Shown here: piece by piece, positions 1-9,117 of the stretch | Position numbering within the stretch: the stretch's first letter is position 1 | Layout: every line of letters starts with the position of its first letter | Source of the DNA: Phialocephala subalpina | Lineage: Eukaryota; Ascomycota; Leotiomycetes; Helotiales; Mollisiaceae | Length of the DNA: 21,093 nucleotides | NCBI GenBank assembly: GCA_900073065.1 | Contig: FJOG01000050.1 | Span: forward strand, 79,285 to 100,377 | Direction: 5' to 3' | Translations under genes and position numbers: made by a program | Notes under the pieces: generated by a model | The model's input: only the letters and a program-made list of their open reading frames with translations | Database searches by the model: none | What the model was told of the DNA's origin: nothing

Positions 1-128
1 GCTGTTTTAGTATCATCTTCACCACTTTCTCGTGCCCATAGAACGCCGCTCTCGATAGTGGGGTCCAACCTTTTGTGCTCCTTGAGTCTGGGTTCACAGT
101 CTTCTCCTTTAGCAGTAACCTTACTACT

Positions 129-329
129 CTCGTGGCCGTTTGATGCCGCAGCTGATAGCGGCGTGTTGCCAGCTTCATCCTTTGAATCAGGATCTACTTT
201 GTCGTGCTTCAATAGCAGCCCCGTAACCTCTTCATGCCCCTGGCGGGCTGCGTAATATAACGGCGTTCTGCCATTTTCGTCTTTAGAGTCTGGTTCCACC
301 TTTTTGTGCTCGAGTAGCAACCTTACTAC
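129..329 (-). other. 201-nt frame-shifted (or intronic) two-repeat segment in the ankyrin array
   Basis: The long ankyrin reading frame stops at 326 immediately after GHQG. The next frame then reads perfect ankyrin sequence (VVRLLLEHKKVEPDSKDENG through PLSAAASNGHE). At 129-127 the frame changes again and returns to the original one (VVRLLLKEKTVNPD, then PLSRAAFYGHEKVV). Both switch points lie at the same 11-mer, GTAGTAAGGTT on the minus strand (319-329 and 117-127). Two compensating losses (1 nt and 2 nt) explain this. Splicing out 129-329 as a GT...AG intron would also give a continuous frame, but the GTAGTA donor is weak and I see no clear branch site. Confidence 0.7.
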
Positions 330-2087
330 CCTTGATGCCCTTTTTCAGCAGCCAGAGATACCGATGTCCGACCTGAAAAGGCTATTTCGAGGTCCACGTC
401 GTTCCGTTCGACTAGCAATTCCACTAGAGCCTCGTATCCATTTCTTGCAGCCGACAGTAGTGGTGTTTGACCATCCAAATCTCTTAAATTTGGGTCCACA
501 CTGCCCCGCTTGAGTAGATCCCTAATACCCTCTATGCACCCGCTTCGTCCAGCTCTAACCAGCTGCGCCATTCCTAGCCAATCCTTCGAGTGTGAGTCTA
601 CGCAGTTTTGCTCTAACAGTAGTCGAACTACCTCCTCGTGCCCGCCCATCGTAGCCCACCACAAAGGCGTTCGACCCAGCTTATCCTCAAAATTTGGATT
701 TATTTCCCCAGTTATCAGCAGCAGTTGCATGACCTCTTCATGCCCGTGCATCGCTGCCAAATGCAACAGGGTGGACCCGTCTTTGAGAGGATGTAAGTCT
801 GCACCACTTTCTAACAACACCCGAACCACTGCAGAATGGCCTTCTTCTACTGCCGATGTTAGCGGCATCGTCTTCCCCCCTCCTGCATTTATATCGGCAC
901 CGCGTCTTAGCAGCAGCATGGTTGTGAATTCGTGGCCCCCGGCAGCTGCCGAACATAGCGCCGTCTCCTCACAAGAATCCTTCGAATCAATGTGTGCTCC
1001 CTTGTCTAACAGTAGCGAGACCAAGGTGTCATATCCGCATCCTGCGGCGATGTGTAGCGCCGTCTCCATATTGTAATTCTTCGAATTGATGTGCGCTCCC
1101 CTGTCTAACAGTAGCAAGACCAAGTTGTCATTTCCACATCTTGCGGCGATGTGCAGCAGAGTCCCATCCTGTTCTTGTTCTACATTCACATCTATCCCTA
1201 GCTCTACCAGTAGCGCTAGAAATTTATCATCACCTTCCACCAGTCCTTCTGCTTGGAGTACGGCTATGCTGACTGTCATCCCAGTGTTAGGGTTCGCCCC
1301 CCATTCTAGCAACACTCCAGCTGCGTCTAGGTGCCTGTTCTTTACCGCCCATCCTAGGGCTGTAAGCTCCCAGCTATCTTGGCCGTCGATGTCTACCGCT
1401 TCACTGAGGAGAATCCAGAGTATATATTCTAAGCCCCAGTACGCGGCTACGTGAAGGGGCGTATGGTCCTTTGGAAATATATCGTATATTGTACCATACT
1501 CTTTGGAATACCTGACGCACAATAGCTGTAAAGCGCTAGAAACTTTTCGTGCGTTGCGTAGGAACCCCAAAACGAGATCTGTCACTTCTCTCTCCGGGTC
1601 TCCCCTAAGATGGTCGCCCCAATAACTTGAAGCATACAACGCAAGCGGATAGTCTTGTAGGCGGTCGTCCATTGCCTCGGTATCTCCGCAGGGGCCTTCT
1701 TCGAACATATTGAAGGTTAGATAAGTGAGGCAAACCCGGGAGATTCGAACCTCAACATCCGCAAAAAGAGTCCCACGAACGGTATCTAGATACTCTTGTA
1801 GAGTTGAATGCACCAATCTTACAGTCTTTCGTTTGTCGTCGCCAATCACGACAAGACCAATGCATACACTCTCAAGAAGCCCTGTATCGTGGAGACCAGA
1901 TTGGTCAAGGAAGGTGTCTCCAGACTGCACAGCTAAAGCGTCCTGCAGTTCCGAGAGAATCAGGGGCCTTCTAGCGCAACATACCCAAGCGAGCATTTGC
2001 ATTGCAAGCTCACTTCGCTCAAAAGACTGACCGTTGACTCTTCTCAAGGAGTCTTCGTAAGTTTCTTTTAATGTGGTTGGCATTTTA

Positions 2088-2112
2088 TAATACTAGACAA
2101 TAAGTCTATGCG
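2088..2112 (+). repeat. Left terminal inverted repeat of the Tc1/mariner element
   Basis: This 25-nt end begins next to the TA at 2086-2087. It matches the inverted right end at 14 of 25 positions, and 7 of the 11 mismatches are transitions. The best block is AAGTCTATGCG at 2102-2112 against AAGTCTGTGCG. Confidence 0.75.
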
Positions 2113-2266
2113 GTTGAAACTTTAACCAGAAAATATCAAAGAAATCTATTCAACTTATTATTACACAAAATAACCGTTCTAATAGTTATCCCCTTGATTT
2201 TTGAAGTAAATTAATAAGAAATAATAATTATATTTTCCCCTTAAAATAAAATCCACTCTAGCCACT

Positions 2267-3330
2267 TTAGTACTTCGTATGCTAGCCCTTTGCTTTGATG
2301 CAAGCCTTAATCCTATTAAGTATACTCTTTACTAAAGACTCAAAAAAAGAATCAAGAATAATAAGCCAAATAGCCTTTAAAGCTTTTTTTAAAGCCTTTT
2401 TATCTTCTTCTAATTCCCCCTTAGTATTTATAACTTTAAGGAATATCTTTTGGACTCGTTTTTTAAGTTTTTATTAAGCGTATTTAATAAGGTTAAAATC
2501 CGGGGAGTAAAAAGGCCAATTAATCGTATTTATACTATTTTTCTCGAATTATTCTTTGATTTTTTTAATAATATAAATAAGGGCATTATCTTATATAAAA
2601 ATAAACTTATCGTAATAATACTCGAAGAATTAATATTCTAATATTTAGATATATAAATCGGCAATATACTTATACTTCTTAGACTCGAAGTTACACTCCA
2701 AAATAAATAAAGGATACTTTTCTCTATTACTCTAAAAAGTTATCCAAACTATTATTCTTATTTGCTTTTTATTCTTATATATTATAATTATCTGCGGCTT
2801 CTATTTATCGATTAGAATCCCCTATACTTATTCTTATTTTATATTTTTACTCCGCTTTATAAAATACTTATTACTTTATATATATTAATACTATTTATTA
2901 ATAGTTTAATACTCTCTAATTTAGTATTAAAAAAACCTATTAGTAACTATAATTACTATTAATTTAAGCCTCTTTTTAATACGTTAATACTTGAGCTTAT
3001 AGCAATATATTTAGTTCTTAATATAAATATTATTTATTATAAGGCCTATATTTTCTCGGTAATATTAAAAGGTTTTTTTGGGGTATTTTCGGAAGTCTCG
3101 TAGTATTATTCGCTAATCTCGTTTATTGTAAATCGGAGGATAGCTTTTTCGAGGTAAAAAAGCGCCGTTAGTTTTTAATATTTCGAGTGTAAGTATACCG
3201 CGTATAATGCTCTCGCCGCGCTTTATTACGTCGGCGATTTTAGCTTAAGATATACCGGTTAAAGCGGTGCCCTTAATCTTTCCCCTTTTATAAGGAGTTA
3301 GTTTATAACCTCGAGGGCGCCGATTACTAT
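2267..3330 (-). pseudogene. Tc1/mariner transposase relic
   Basis: Encoded on the minus strand and broken by many stops. From the 5' side, a helix-turn-helix start reads GYKLTPYKRGKIKGTALTG, then AKIADVIKRGES and RIILRDFRKYPKK, as in fungal Tc1 transposases. Near the 3' side a DDE-type motif is recognisable as DNALIYIIKKIKE, followed by INTINWPFYSPDFNLIKYA, a degraded form of the family WPPYSPDLNPIEHAW. The C-terminus reads SILNRIKACIKAKG, a stop, then HTKY and the terminal stop at 2267-2269. Several stops sit where the family has Trp or Gln codons, as expected from RIP. No start codon survives; the 5' limit is approximate. Confidence 0.88.
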
Positions 3331-3430
3331 TAATTTAGCGCAAAGGAGTGCGTTATGGTGGTATAATAATAGTTTAAAGAAGAAGGAGTAATAGAGGAAA
3401 GCGCGAATTTTCGCGATTTTAACCAAAAAA

Positions 3431-3455
3431 CGCACAGACTTAAAACCCGTGACTG
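3431..3455 (-). repeat. Right terminal inverted repeat of the Tc1/mariner element
   Basis: Read on the minus strand it begins CAGTCACGGG directly after TA (3456-3457), the usual TA-CAGT form of a Tc1-like end. It is better preserved than the left repeat, whose matching positions have largely become A or T. Confidence 0.78.
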
Positions 3456-4654
3456 TAAGTAATGCGCTGCGAATATTTCGGGGGCTTGTCTAATTCGCAA
3501 GATAATCCATCTGCAGACGTGCAAGTAGAAATCTGTATTTTCTAATCAGATTAAATGAAAAATAGAGGAAAGATTTTGCTGCAATGTACGAACAGGTGTA
3601 GTTACTTACATTCCCTTGGAGTTTTCGCATATTGCCGTCATAATATCGTCCTTGAGAGTGGGGTCCCTGTTAACACACTTGGCGATCTGGGACTACCCGG
3701 TCATCCGCACGCCAAATATTCCCGTATATCGGAGTTTCCGGCAAGGATATCCACCCGAGATGCAGCTTTGAACGCTTGTTGAATTCGGTTGTGAGGGCGT
3801 GATGTGACGAGTAGATGAACAGAAGATTCTAACATTTGGACAGCACTGATAAACTTGTCACTCCTTTGGTCATTTTCGCTGTCGAGCTCAGAGCATTCAT
3901 CGAGAGCATCAATAACGACGAATGTTCTAGGAAATCCACGGGACACTGTTAGAAACAGGGCTACGTGCTCCTCTAAATTAGGAGATCTGTCATGTTCGGT
4001 ACAGCTTTCGTATAGCTGGCTAACTTCTCGAGGGATTTCGGGGAATCGCTTGACTAGTTGGTATGTCAAGCTTGAAATCAAATTCCGTGCAGTTTGTTTT
4101 TCTCGGTCCTTATAGTCGCAATATACATATGCTATGCCGACATTCCCTGCGAAATTTTTGATTAAGTAGTCTATGATGATTGATCTAAAATACGGTCAAC
4201 ATTTCTAACAGTGAAAATTACTAATGCGAACTCACGCAATGACAGTTTTCCCGGCGCCAGCTTTTGCATGCCATCAGCAGAAGTGATCAAGGGCTTTTAT
4301 GAGAAAACATACGGATTCCAGGGCAGCATAGAGATGGGTTTTCTTCCTCATGCAACCACCGTTGAAACTCTGCCGTCGCTATAAACCACTGTCCTGCATT
4401 CGGCTGAACTCCCTTAATCACATCAGCTTGTTTGTCGTTGAAGTGAAGAGGTGATATCCAATGCAAGATCTTCTGGCGAACCGAGTCCCCGAAACCTGAA
4501 GATTGTGAGATTTATTTCTTCAATTCGGAAATGAAATGGATGTCTTACTTATATTAACTGATCCGCCTCCTGAGTCAATTCTACCCTGGAGGACTGGTCC
4601 CCCGCGTGAATGGATGGTGCTTGCAAATATGCTTTCTGTTACTGGCTGATCCAT

Positions 4655-5794
4655 GCTTCTGAGAGTTATCGGCGCAAAAAATCCTATAGTAGATGGTAGA
4701 TATGTTAGAGCAGAATTAGATCTATTTGTATTACTGTCTTGAAGATGGAAACCGGACAGAGAAGAGAGGGATTAAGTGGTTTTAGGAGGGAAACATACTC
4801 TGCTAGATATTATCGCAATGTTATCCCGGAGTATCTGCAAGGGGTCAACGAGGCTACGGCTGCTGCTAAGTCGAAGTCGTCTGAGTTGCGGAAGGCCTGT
4901 GGAGCTGCGAACAAGTCCTAAAAGTAATTGGGGTGTAATGAGTTGTAAGGATCTACGAAGCTGAACGCGGGCAGTGAGGAACGTGGACTTGTCTGACGGC
5001 TTGACCCTGTGAGCCACAACTTTATCACATGAAACTGTCTCTACGAAGCCGGGAGACGTCAATGCGTTGAGTGGTAGAAAGTAAGGCTTAATTAGAGCGT
5101 ACACTAGCCAAACGCCTAGGCTACTCAACTGCTCACCTCGGCGAACACCAAAACTTTGTCCATTTTCGAAAGTTCTTAGAAAATTCTAAAGACTTCACAG
5201 ATTATAGAGAATACTCCAAATAACCAAAATATGATATTGTTCTCTGCAAATTGTGGTGTTGTTGTCCTCGAATCATGTGTTGAGCAGTTGAGGGGTGTTT
5301 GGCCTCGTGAACGCTTCTATCAATCCCTTCTGTGACTCAGGTTTTGTGTTTCCCAATTGGTAGCCTTGCTCAGCTATTCCGCCTCACCTAATATCCTCAC
5401 CACACACACATTCCACAGCTGTGCATGGGCCACATTCTTTGTTTTACGTACACGAAGGAAAACGGAAGATATTGACCATATTCTCAGATCCTCCTATCCT
5501 GGGGTTATGAATTCTTACGAGCCTTACGGCGGTAGTCTGTGCGATCAGGGCCTTTTGCTTACTCACGACCCCTATAACAAAATTTCGACCTTTTGAGCTT
5601 TTTGCCGAATTTATTAAATTATAGCTGTAAATATACTTTAGCTGCTTTCAAAGTATTCTCTTGAATTAAAGCTCACACTATTAAGTAGTTATAGAGAACT
5701 TTGAAAATGGAAAGGGAGACTTTGGTTTTCTACCCGAGTCGAAAAGCCTGAAAAGCAACCTGGGCGCACAGACTACCGGTGGTAGGCTCGTTAA
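4655..5794. other. Intergenic region upstream of the NACHT-ankyrin gene; no supported gene
   Basis: This should hold the NACHT gene promoter (minus strand, from 4655 upward) and the upstream region of the PNP-type relic (plus strand). A 60-codon plus-strand ORF (4739-4921) with a helical, Lys/Ala-rich end (KSKSSELRKACGAANKS) overlaps a 118-codon minus-strand ORF (4772-5128). Neither matches a family I know or shows convincing splice structure. A 79-codon plus ORF at 5357-5596 also looks non-coding. Confidence 0.4.
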
Positions 5795-6220
5795 ATGGCA
5801 CGACCCTACTTTCGCTGCGAGGACTACGTCATAGGATGGTTGTGCGCCCTGCCAGTCGAGTTGGCGGCGGCGGCGGAGATGCTGGACGAAGAGCATCAAG
5901 ATCTACCTTGCGAGCCCAATGACACCAACTTGTAAACACTAGGACGCATTGGCGGACACAACGTCGTTATCGCATGTCTGCCGGCAGGGCAAACGGGAAC
6001 CCACTCTGCTGCCGCAGTCGCCGTCCAGATGAAGTCAAAATTCACGTTCATCCGATTTGGCGTGATGGTGGGCATCGGTGGCGGGGTCCCAAGCGCCGAG
6101 CACGACGTTCGGCTTGGTGATGTTGTGGTCAGTCAACCGTATATGGAGCATGGTGGAGTGGTTCAATACGACTTTGGGAAGGCTACCCCGAGCGGATTCG
6201 TACGAACAGGATTCCCATAG
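5795..6220 (+). pseudogene. PNP/UDP-phosphorylase-type N-terminal domain of a fungal NLR, truncated
   Basis: Read from the ATG at 5795, the translation follows the nucleoside-phosphorylase-like N-terminal domain that fungi fuse to NACHT or NB-ARC and ankyrin or TPR repeats. Visible blocks are YVIGWLCALPVELAAAAEML, TLGRIGGHNVVIACLPAG, the glycine-rich FGVMVGIGGGVPSAEHDVRL, and GDVVVSQP...GGVVQYDFGKATPSGFVRTGF. A TAA at 5933-5935 interrupts it where relatives have Tyr (NLYTLGRIG), so one base change explains the stop; it is not a RIP-type change. The frame ends at TAG 6218-6220, after about 141 codons. The rest of the PNP fold and any ATPase or repeat domains are missing, and similarity to the family stops there. 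Confidence 0.85.
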
Positions 6221-6286
6221 ACCCAGTATTAATTTTCCCTTTCGCTGGTTCCGTTTTAGTCTGCGGACATGAGCAACTGCTGCTTT

Positions 6287-6390
6287 AACCTGAGCTGAGG
6301 GTGAGCTAACCTGAGCCGAGGGTGAGCAGCCGGAGCAGAGCCTGAGCAAGCCGGAGCAGAGCCTGAGCAAGCCGGAGCATCCTGAGCACG
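6287..6390 (+). repeat. 21-bp minisatellite, about five units of two subtypes
   Basis: Units are 6287-6307 and 6308-6328 (type A, starting AACCTGAGC), then 6329-6349 and 6350-6370 (type B, GCCGGAGCAGAGCCTGAGCA plus A, identical), then a decayed unit at 6371-6390. The A units differ at two positions. A GAGC core recurs within each unit. It lies about 70 bp after the point where the PNP-type gene is cut off. Confidence 0.85.
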
Positions 6391-6746
6391 CCTTGAATTA
6401 GCCTGCGCACCATAATGTGGAACACCATTTTGGCCTCCCGTGCGCCCCGGCTACAGTTTCCTGGCCGAACTTTGCCTGGAATCCGTTTCTAGTCCCTTAC
6501 AAGGGCCCTTGCCGCAACTGATTTTGGATCCCTCTTGTCAAGGAGCACGTAAAGTAATTCAGCCTCACAATTTACCGAACAGCACCAATTCAACGTCAGA
6601 CGAAACACCGCCGAAAGAAACGGCGGGGTGGACCTCGGAAGTAGAATGAGGATGGTGATGACCAAGGCCAACGTTTTCTTTCACATCTTCTAGGTGTTGC
6701 TACATGCAGTAACTCTTTTGTCGAGTGACTGCTGTGATGTTGATAA

Positions 6747-7028
6747 TTAGCGGCTGAGTCTCTCAGTGTGTATTGCGCAGATAAAGTATAGATTTCTTAT
6801 GAATATGTATGCCGTCCACTTGTCTTCATCATCGCTGACTTCCCAAAGTTCAACATCACTTCCATCTTCTTCCCACCAATCTCCAAAAGCCAACGTCATA
6901 TCTGCGCAAACATAGCCTGGCACCATGGCGAATAAATCCAGATTAAATATCATCGAAGCCAACTTTATTGGCAATAAGCTAAATGCATTTCGCGATTCTT
7001 TTACTTCGATTTGTGAAAAACTGTGCAT
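6747..7028 (-). CDS. Unrecognised 93-codon ORF, possibly a gene fragment
   Basis: The ORF starts at the ATG at 7028. It contains a hydrophobic stretch with LLPIKLASMIFNLDL, faintly like an F-box core, and an acidic Trp-rich segment (GDWWEEDGSDVELWEVSDDE). I do not recognise a family. The composition is more protein-like than in neighbouring ORFs, but no introns, partner exons or regulatory signals support it. It may be part of a decayed gene or a chance ORF. Confidence 0.25.
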   Translation of the reverse strand: MHSFSQIEVKESRNAFSLLPIKLASMIFNLDLFAMVPGYVCADMTLAFGDWWEEDGSDVELWEVSDDEDKWTAYIFIRNLYFICAIHTERLSR

Positions 7029-7242
7029 CGAGTTTCCACCGACACGTTAAATCAAATCGACAAAGGTAATATAGACCGACTTTGCCAAAGTGTTCCTCTA
7101 ACTAGTATATAGATCTCCCAAATCTCTTATTTAACCTTTTATTAGCACTACAAACTTGTCCGATTACTCATCTACTCTATTCTAATAGTAGTCGCAAAAT
7201 CCTCTTTCGATTTATCGAGGCTTAGCTCTACCGTTATCTTTG

Positions 7243-7455
7243 ATGACTTCGACTTCGACCCGCGTCAAGCCTCTCTTGAGCGCCGTTTTTAACAACGAAT
7301 CCGATGAGCTTATCTGGGATAAGGTCTATGGCGCTATCACTGAGTCGACTCCACCTCCGCGCCCTTTATCGTCTTTCCAACAAACACCCTAGCTGCGCAA
7401 CACGAGCAGCTTTGCGCACTCCTTCGAACTCCGCAAATACGTGGATGATGGGATG
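7243..7455 (+). pseudogene. Fragment resembling the N-terminus of a FunK1-type fungal protein kinase
   Basis: From the ATG at 7243 the translation contains NNESDELIWDKVYGAITES, PPPRPLSSFQQTP, a stop at 7390-7392, then LRNTSSFAHSFELRKYVDDG. From memory, fungal FunK1-family kinases carry a similar leader with QTPWLRNTSSFANSSEYRK, so the stop replaces Trp: TGG to TAG, a RIP-compatible change. Similarity ends near 7455; the kinase catalytic region is not recognisable downstream. The family assignment rests on recollection of this motif and is moderate at best. Confidence 0.5.
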
Positions 7456-8329
7456 ACTGGTTCCCCGGTCGATCGTCATGAGATTCATGCAGCTACCAAA
7501 GGGTTACACTGAGGCTCAGGAGAGGGATCATGCATGCCATGTAAGGGACAATCGTATTAGCGGTACTGAGAAAGGGGAGATCGCCGGTGGCAAGTCTGCT
7601 GATGGTGACATTACGTAGCAGTGATGCCGTGTCAGGGAGGAGTCGCACCAGTGCCAGTGATACGAGATTCATGTAAATCCTGGCAAGGCAGAATCACACC
7701 AGCGGCACAGTTCACTGACAAAGGGGTACGGGGTTGCTGGTGGAGGCGGACCCTCTCAACCACCCGGCTATACTAGCCGCAAACGCTGGTCATGAATGTG
7801 CCCCTAAGCATTCTACTAGCCTAGATGATCCCTCTGAGTTGGTCAGTCAGCCCAAGAGGCTGGCTCAAGCCAGATTGAGGCACTGGATTATGCTGGCGCT
7901 TAGCTAGACTCCTTTGAGCATGTAGTGCTCAGCTCGTGTTGTCACTTAGCGTAAGGCAAGTCAGGCCGCGTAAGGAGTTTACTCTGGTGAAATGGATTGG
8001 GTTGGTTCGCGGGAATAGGATCTGCCAGAAGGGGTGTGTAGTTGATCTGTGAAGAGGTGGCACAAAAAGAAGAGTAGGTACGTAAGAGCTCAGCTCATGG
8101 CTTCCTCAGGTCATGCCGTGACCGACCTGGAGTGTCCTGCAAACGTTCGGAGAACAGGATTACTGGAAGAGTATACCAAGTGTACGAGAGGTGGAGAATA
8201 TGATGATGTTGAGTATTAACCATGATGCGAAGGGCATTACTTATTGTAAGTCATTTGCCCTCCTCTTCGTTCACATCGCCTTTCATTACCGATTCTTTCA
8301 AGCCCCAGAGCTGTCGGTCTCTCTATATC
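7456..8329. other. Decayed or non-coding stretch, no supported gene
   Basis: All six frames are closed at short intervals. The motif GAGATTCATG occurs twice (7480-7489 and 7667-7676), and similar CACCAG-containing segments recur nearby, suggesting old duplicated or transposon-derived sequence. I could not match the translated pieces to gag, pol or kinase motifs. Confidence 0.4.
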
Positions 8330-8438
8330 TGTTGGAATAAATATCACGTGTTTTAGGCTATATGCCTAGCGTGAGCATGCTCTCCATAAGAGAGCAGGCC
8401 TCGAGCTCTTAGACTCGACAAGACGATAATAATGAACA
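8330..8438 (+). repeat. Hairpin-rich block, possible LTR (Copia-like) remnant
   Basis: The block begins TGTTGGAATA and ends GAACA, as fungal Copia-type LTRs often do. It contains three nested inverted repeats: AGGC...GCCT around 8355, GCATGCTCTC...GAGAGCAGGC around 8383, and TCGAG...CTCGA around 8401-8419. No matching second copy, primer-binding site or target duplication is visible, so the LTR assignment is tentative. Confidence 0.35.
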
Positions 8439-8555
8439 GCACTTTTGATTTTACTTTACGACTACCCTCCATCATAGACGCGTACGCTTAAGTGATACGT
8501 ATCTCCGATTGTAGCGACAATATCCAAACCAAACCCTCGACTTTCCCCGCACTAA

Positions 8556-8929
8556 CAACCACCAGGGATCTACCCCTCAACAACCTCCGTCAACACCGGT
8601 TCCGGCGCCTTCGGCAAAGTCCTTCAATCTCCCGCCACCCTCTCATTCCTCTTCTCCTCGCACGCAATCAAGAACCTCCCCGTCTCAGGCGAACCTCTAG
8701 TGGACGCCAGTGCCTGGATCGTGGCACGCAAATGATGATCGGAGTCGCGAGCAAAGAATACGTTCCTTCCCAAGGAACGGTGACGATTTCTTTACCTGCT
8801 GCTGTGAAAGGAAATGTCAATGTGTTATATGGGAATGTGGGCTGGAGCGTGAGTGCAGATGGCAGGACAGTGGGAAAGAGTGGATTAGAGGGTCTGGAGG
8901 TGGGGTTGTTGGTTGTGCATTTAGCTTGA
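8556..8929 (+). pseudogene. C-terminal fragment of an unrecognised protein, frameshifted
   Basis: One frame reads GIYPSTTSVNTGSGAFGKVL, then SFLFSSHAIKNLPVSGEPLV and ASAWIVARK up to TGA at 8733. The next frame continues MMIGVASKEYVPSQGTVT, then PAAVKGNVNVLYGNVGWSV and LEGLEVGLLVVHLA to the stop at 8927-8929. A single-base loss near 8730-8732 would join the halves. The beta-strand-rich end with alternating Gly and Val resembles the accessory C-terminal domain of a secreted carbohydrate-active enzyme, but I cannot name a family. A stop at 8553-8555 lies just upstream, so the 5' part is gone or lies in another exon. Confidence 0.45.
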
Positions 8930-9117
8930 TTTTAAAGGGCATTGATTGAGATTGATGAAGATGTACTCAATTACAAAAATAACTCAAAGTCTGTCCTACT
9001 TTCCAAACCCCCCTGCGGGGTTCAAAGTGGTCTATAACTATTCCGATTTATGGAATACACCTATCTATTATTCTGACACAACATCTGTTTCCCATTCCTA
9101 GCACCACCCGCCCAACC

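Larger units (their letters stand above)
2088..3455 (-). mobile_element. RIP-degraded Tc1/mariner-type DNA transposon inserted in the NACHT-ankyrin gene
   Basis: A 1368-bp AT-rich block flanked by TA at 2086-2087 and 3456-3457, the target duplication expected of Tc1/mariner elements. Both ends carry a degraded 25-nt inverted repeat. The minus strand encodes a decayed but full-span transposase. Removing the block with one TA copy joins the host codons so that RSALLKMPTTLKETYED reads through, in good agreement with the NACHT-to-ankyrin linker of related fungal proteins; this confirms both borders. The AT richness and the many stops, mostly explicable by C-to-T changes, indicate RIP, so the copy is presumably immobile. 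The block from 3050 to 3440 is less AT-rich than the rest. Confidence 0.9.
1..4654 (-). pseudogene. NACHT-ankyrin (fungal NLR/STAND) gene, disrupted and running off the left edge
   Basis: Fungal NLR-type proteins are cytosolic STAND ATPases used in self/non-self recognition; that role comes from family knowledge. Start chosen at the ATG at 4654. Exons (minus): 4654-4549, 4495-4313, 4260-4236, 4184-3610, then 3532 onward; introns are 53, 52, 51 and 77 nt with GT...AG ends, and phases agree except for one missing base. The spliced protein shows a short Gly/Ser-rich N-terminus, a pre-NACHT segment (GQWFIATAEFQRWL), Walker A GIPGAGKT split over two introns, Walker B FVVIDALDEC, VTSRPHNR, and about 15 ankyrin repeats from roughly 1470 to the left edge. 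Damage: a 1-nt deletion near 3708, TAG at 3693-3695, TAG at 3490-3492, a Tc1/mariner insertion at 2088-3455, and frame changes at 329 and 129. After the frame shift, QIAKCVNRDPTLKDDIM continues the NACHT reading. The product cannot be full length; a shorter product from the ATG at 2083 is possible. Confidence 0.92.

Noticed and set aside
326..2083. A self-standing 585-codon ankyrin gene starting at the ATG at 2083.
   Set aside because: That Met lies in the conserved KMPTTLKETYED linker and is preceded by the NACHT exons once the transposon is removed, so it is an internal codon of a larger gene, though it could serve as a start today.
2295..2641. Two plus-strand ORFs of about 60 codons in the AT-rich block.
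   Set aside because: They are the reverse-strand shadow of the decayed transposase C-terminus and DDE motif read on the minus strand.
6287..6390. CRISPR array.
   Set aside because: Units are contiguous 21-bp tandem copies without unique spacers, and the genome is fungal.
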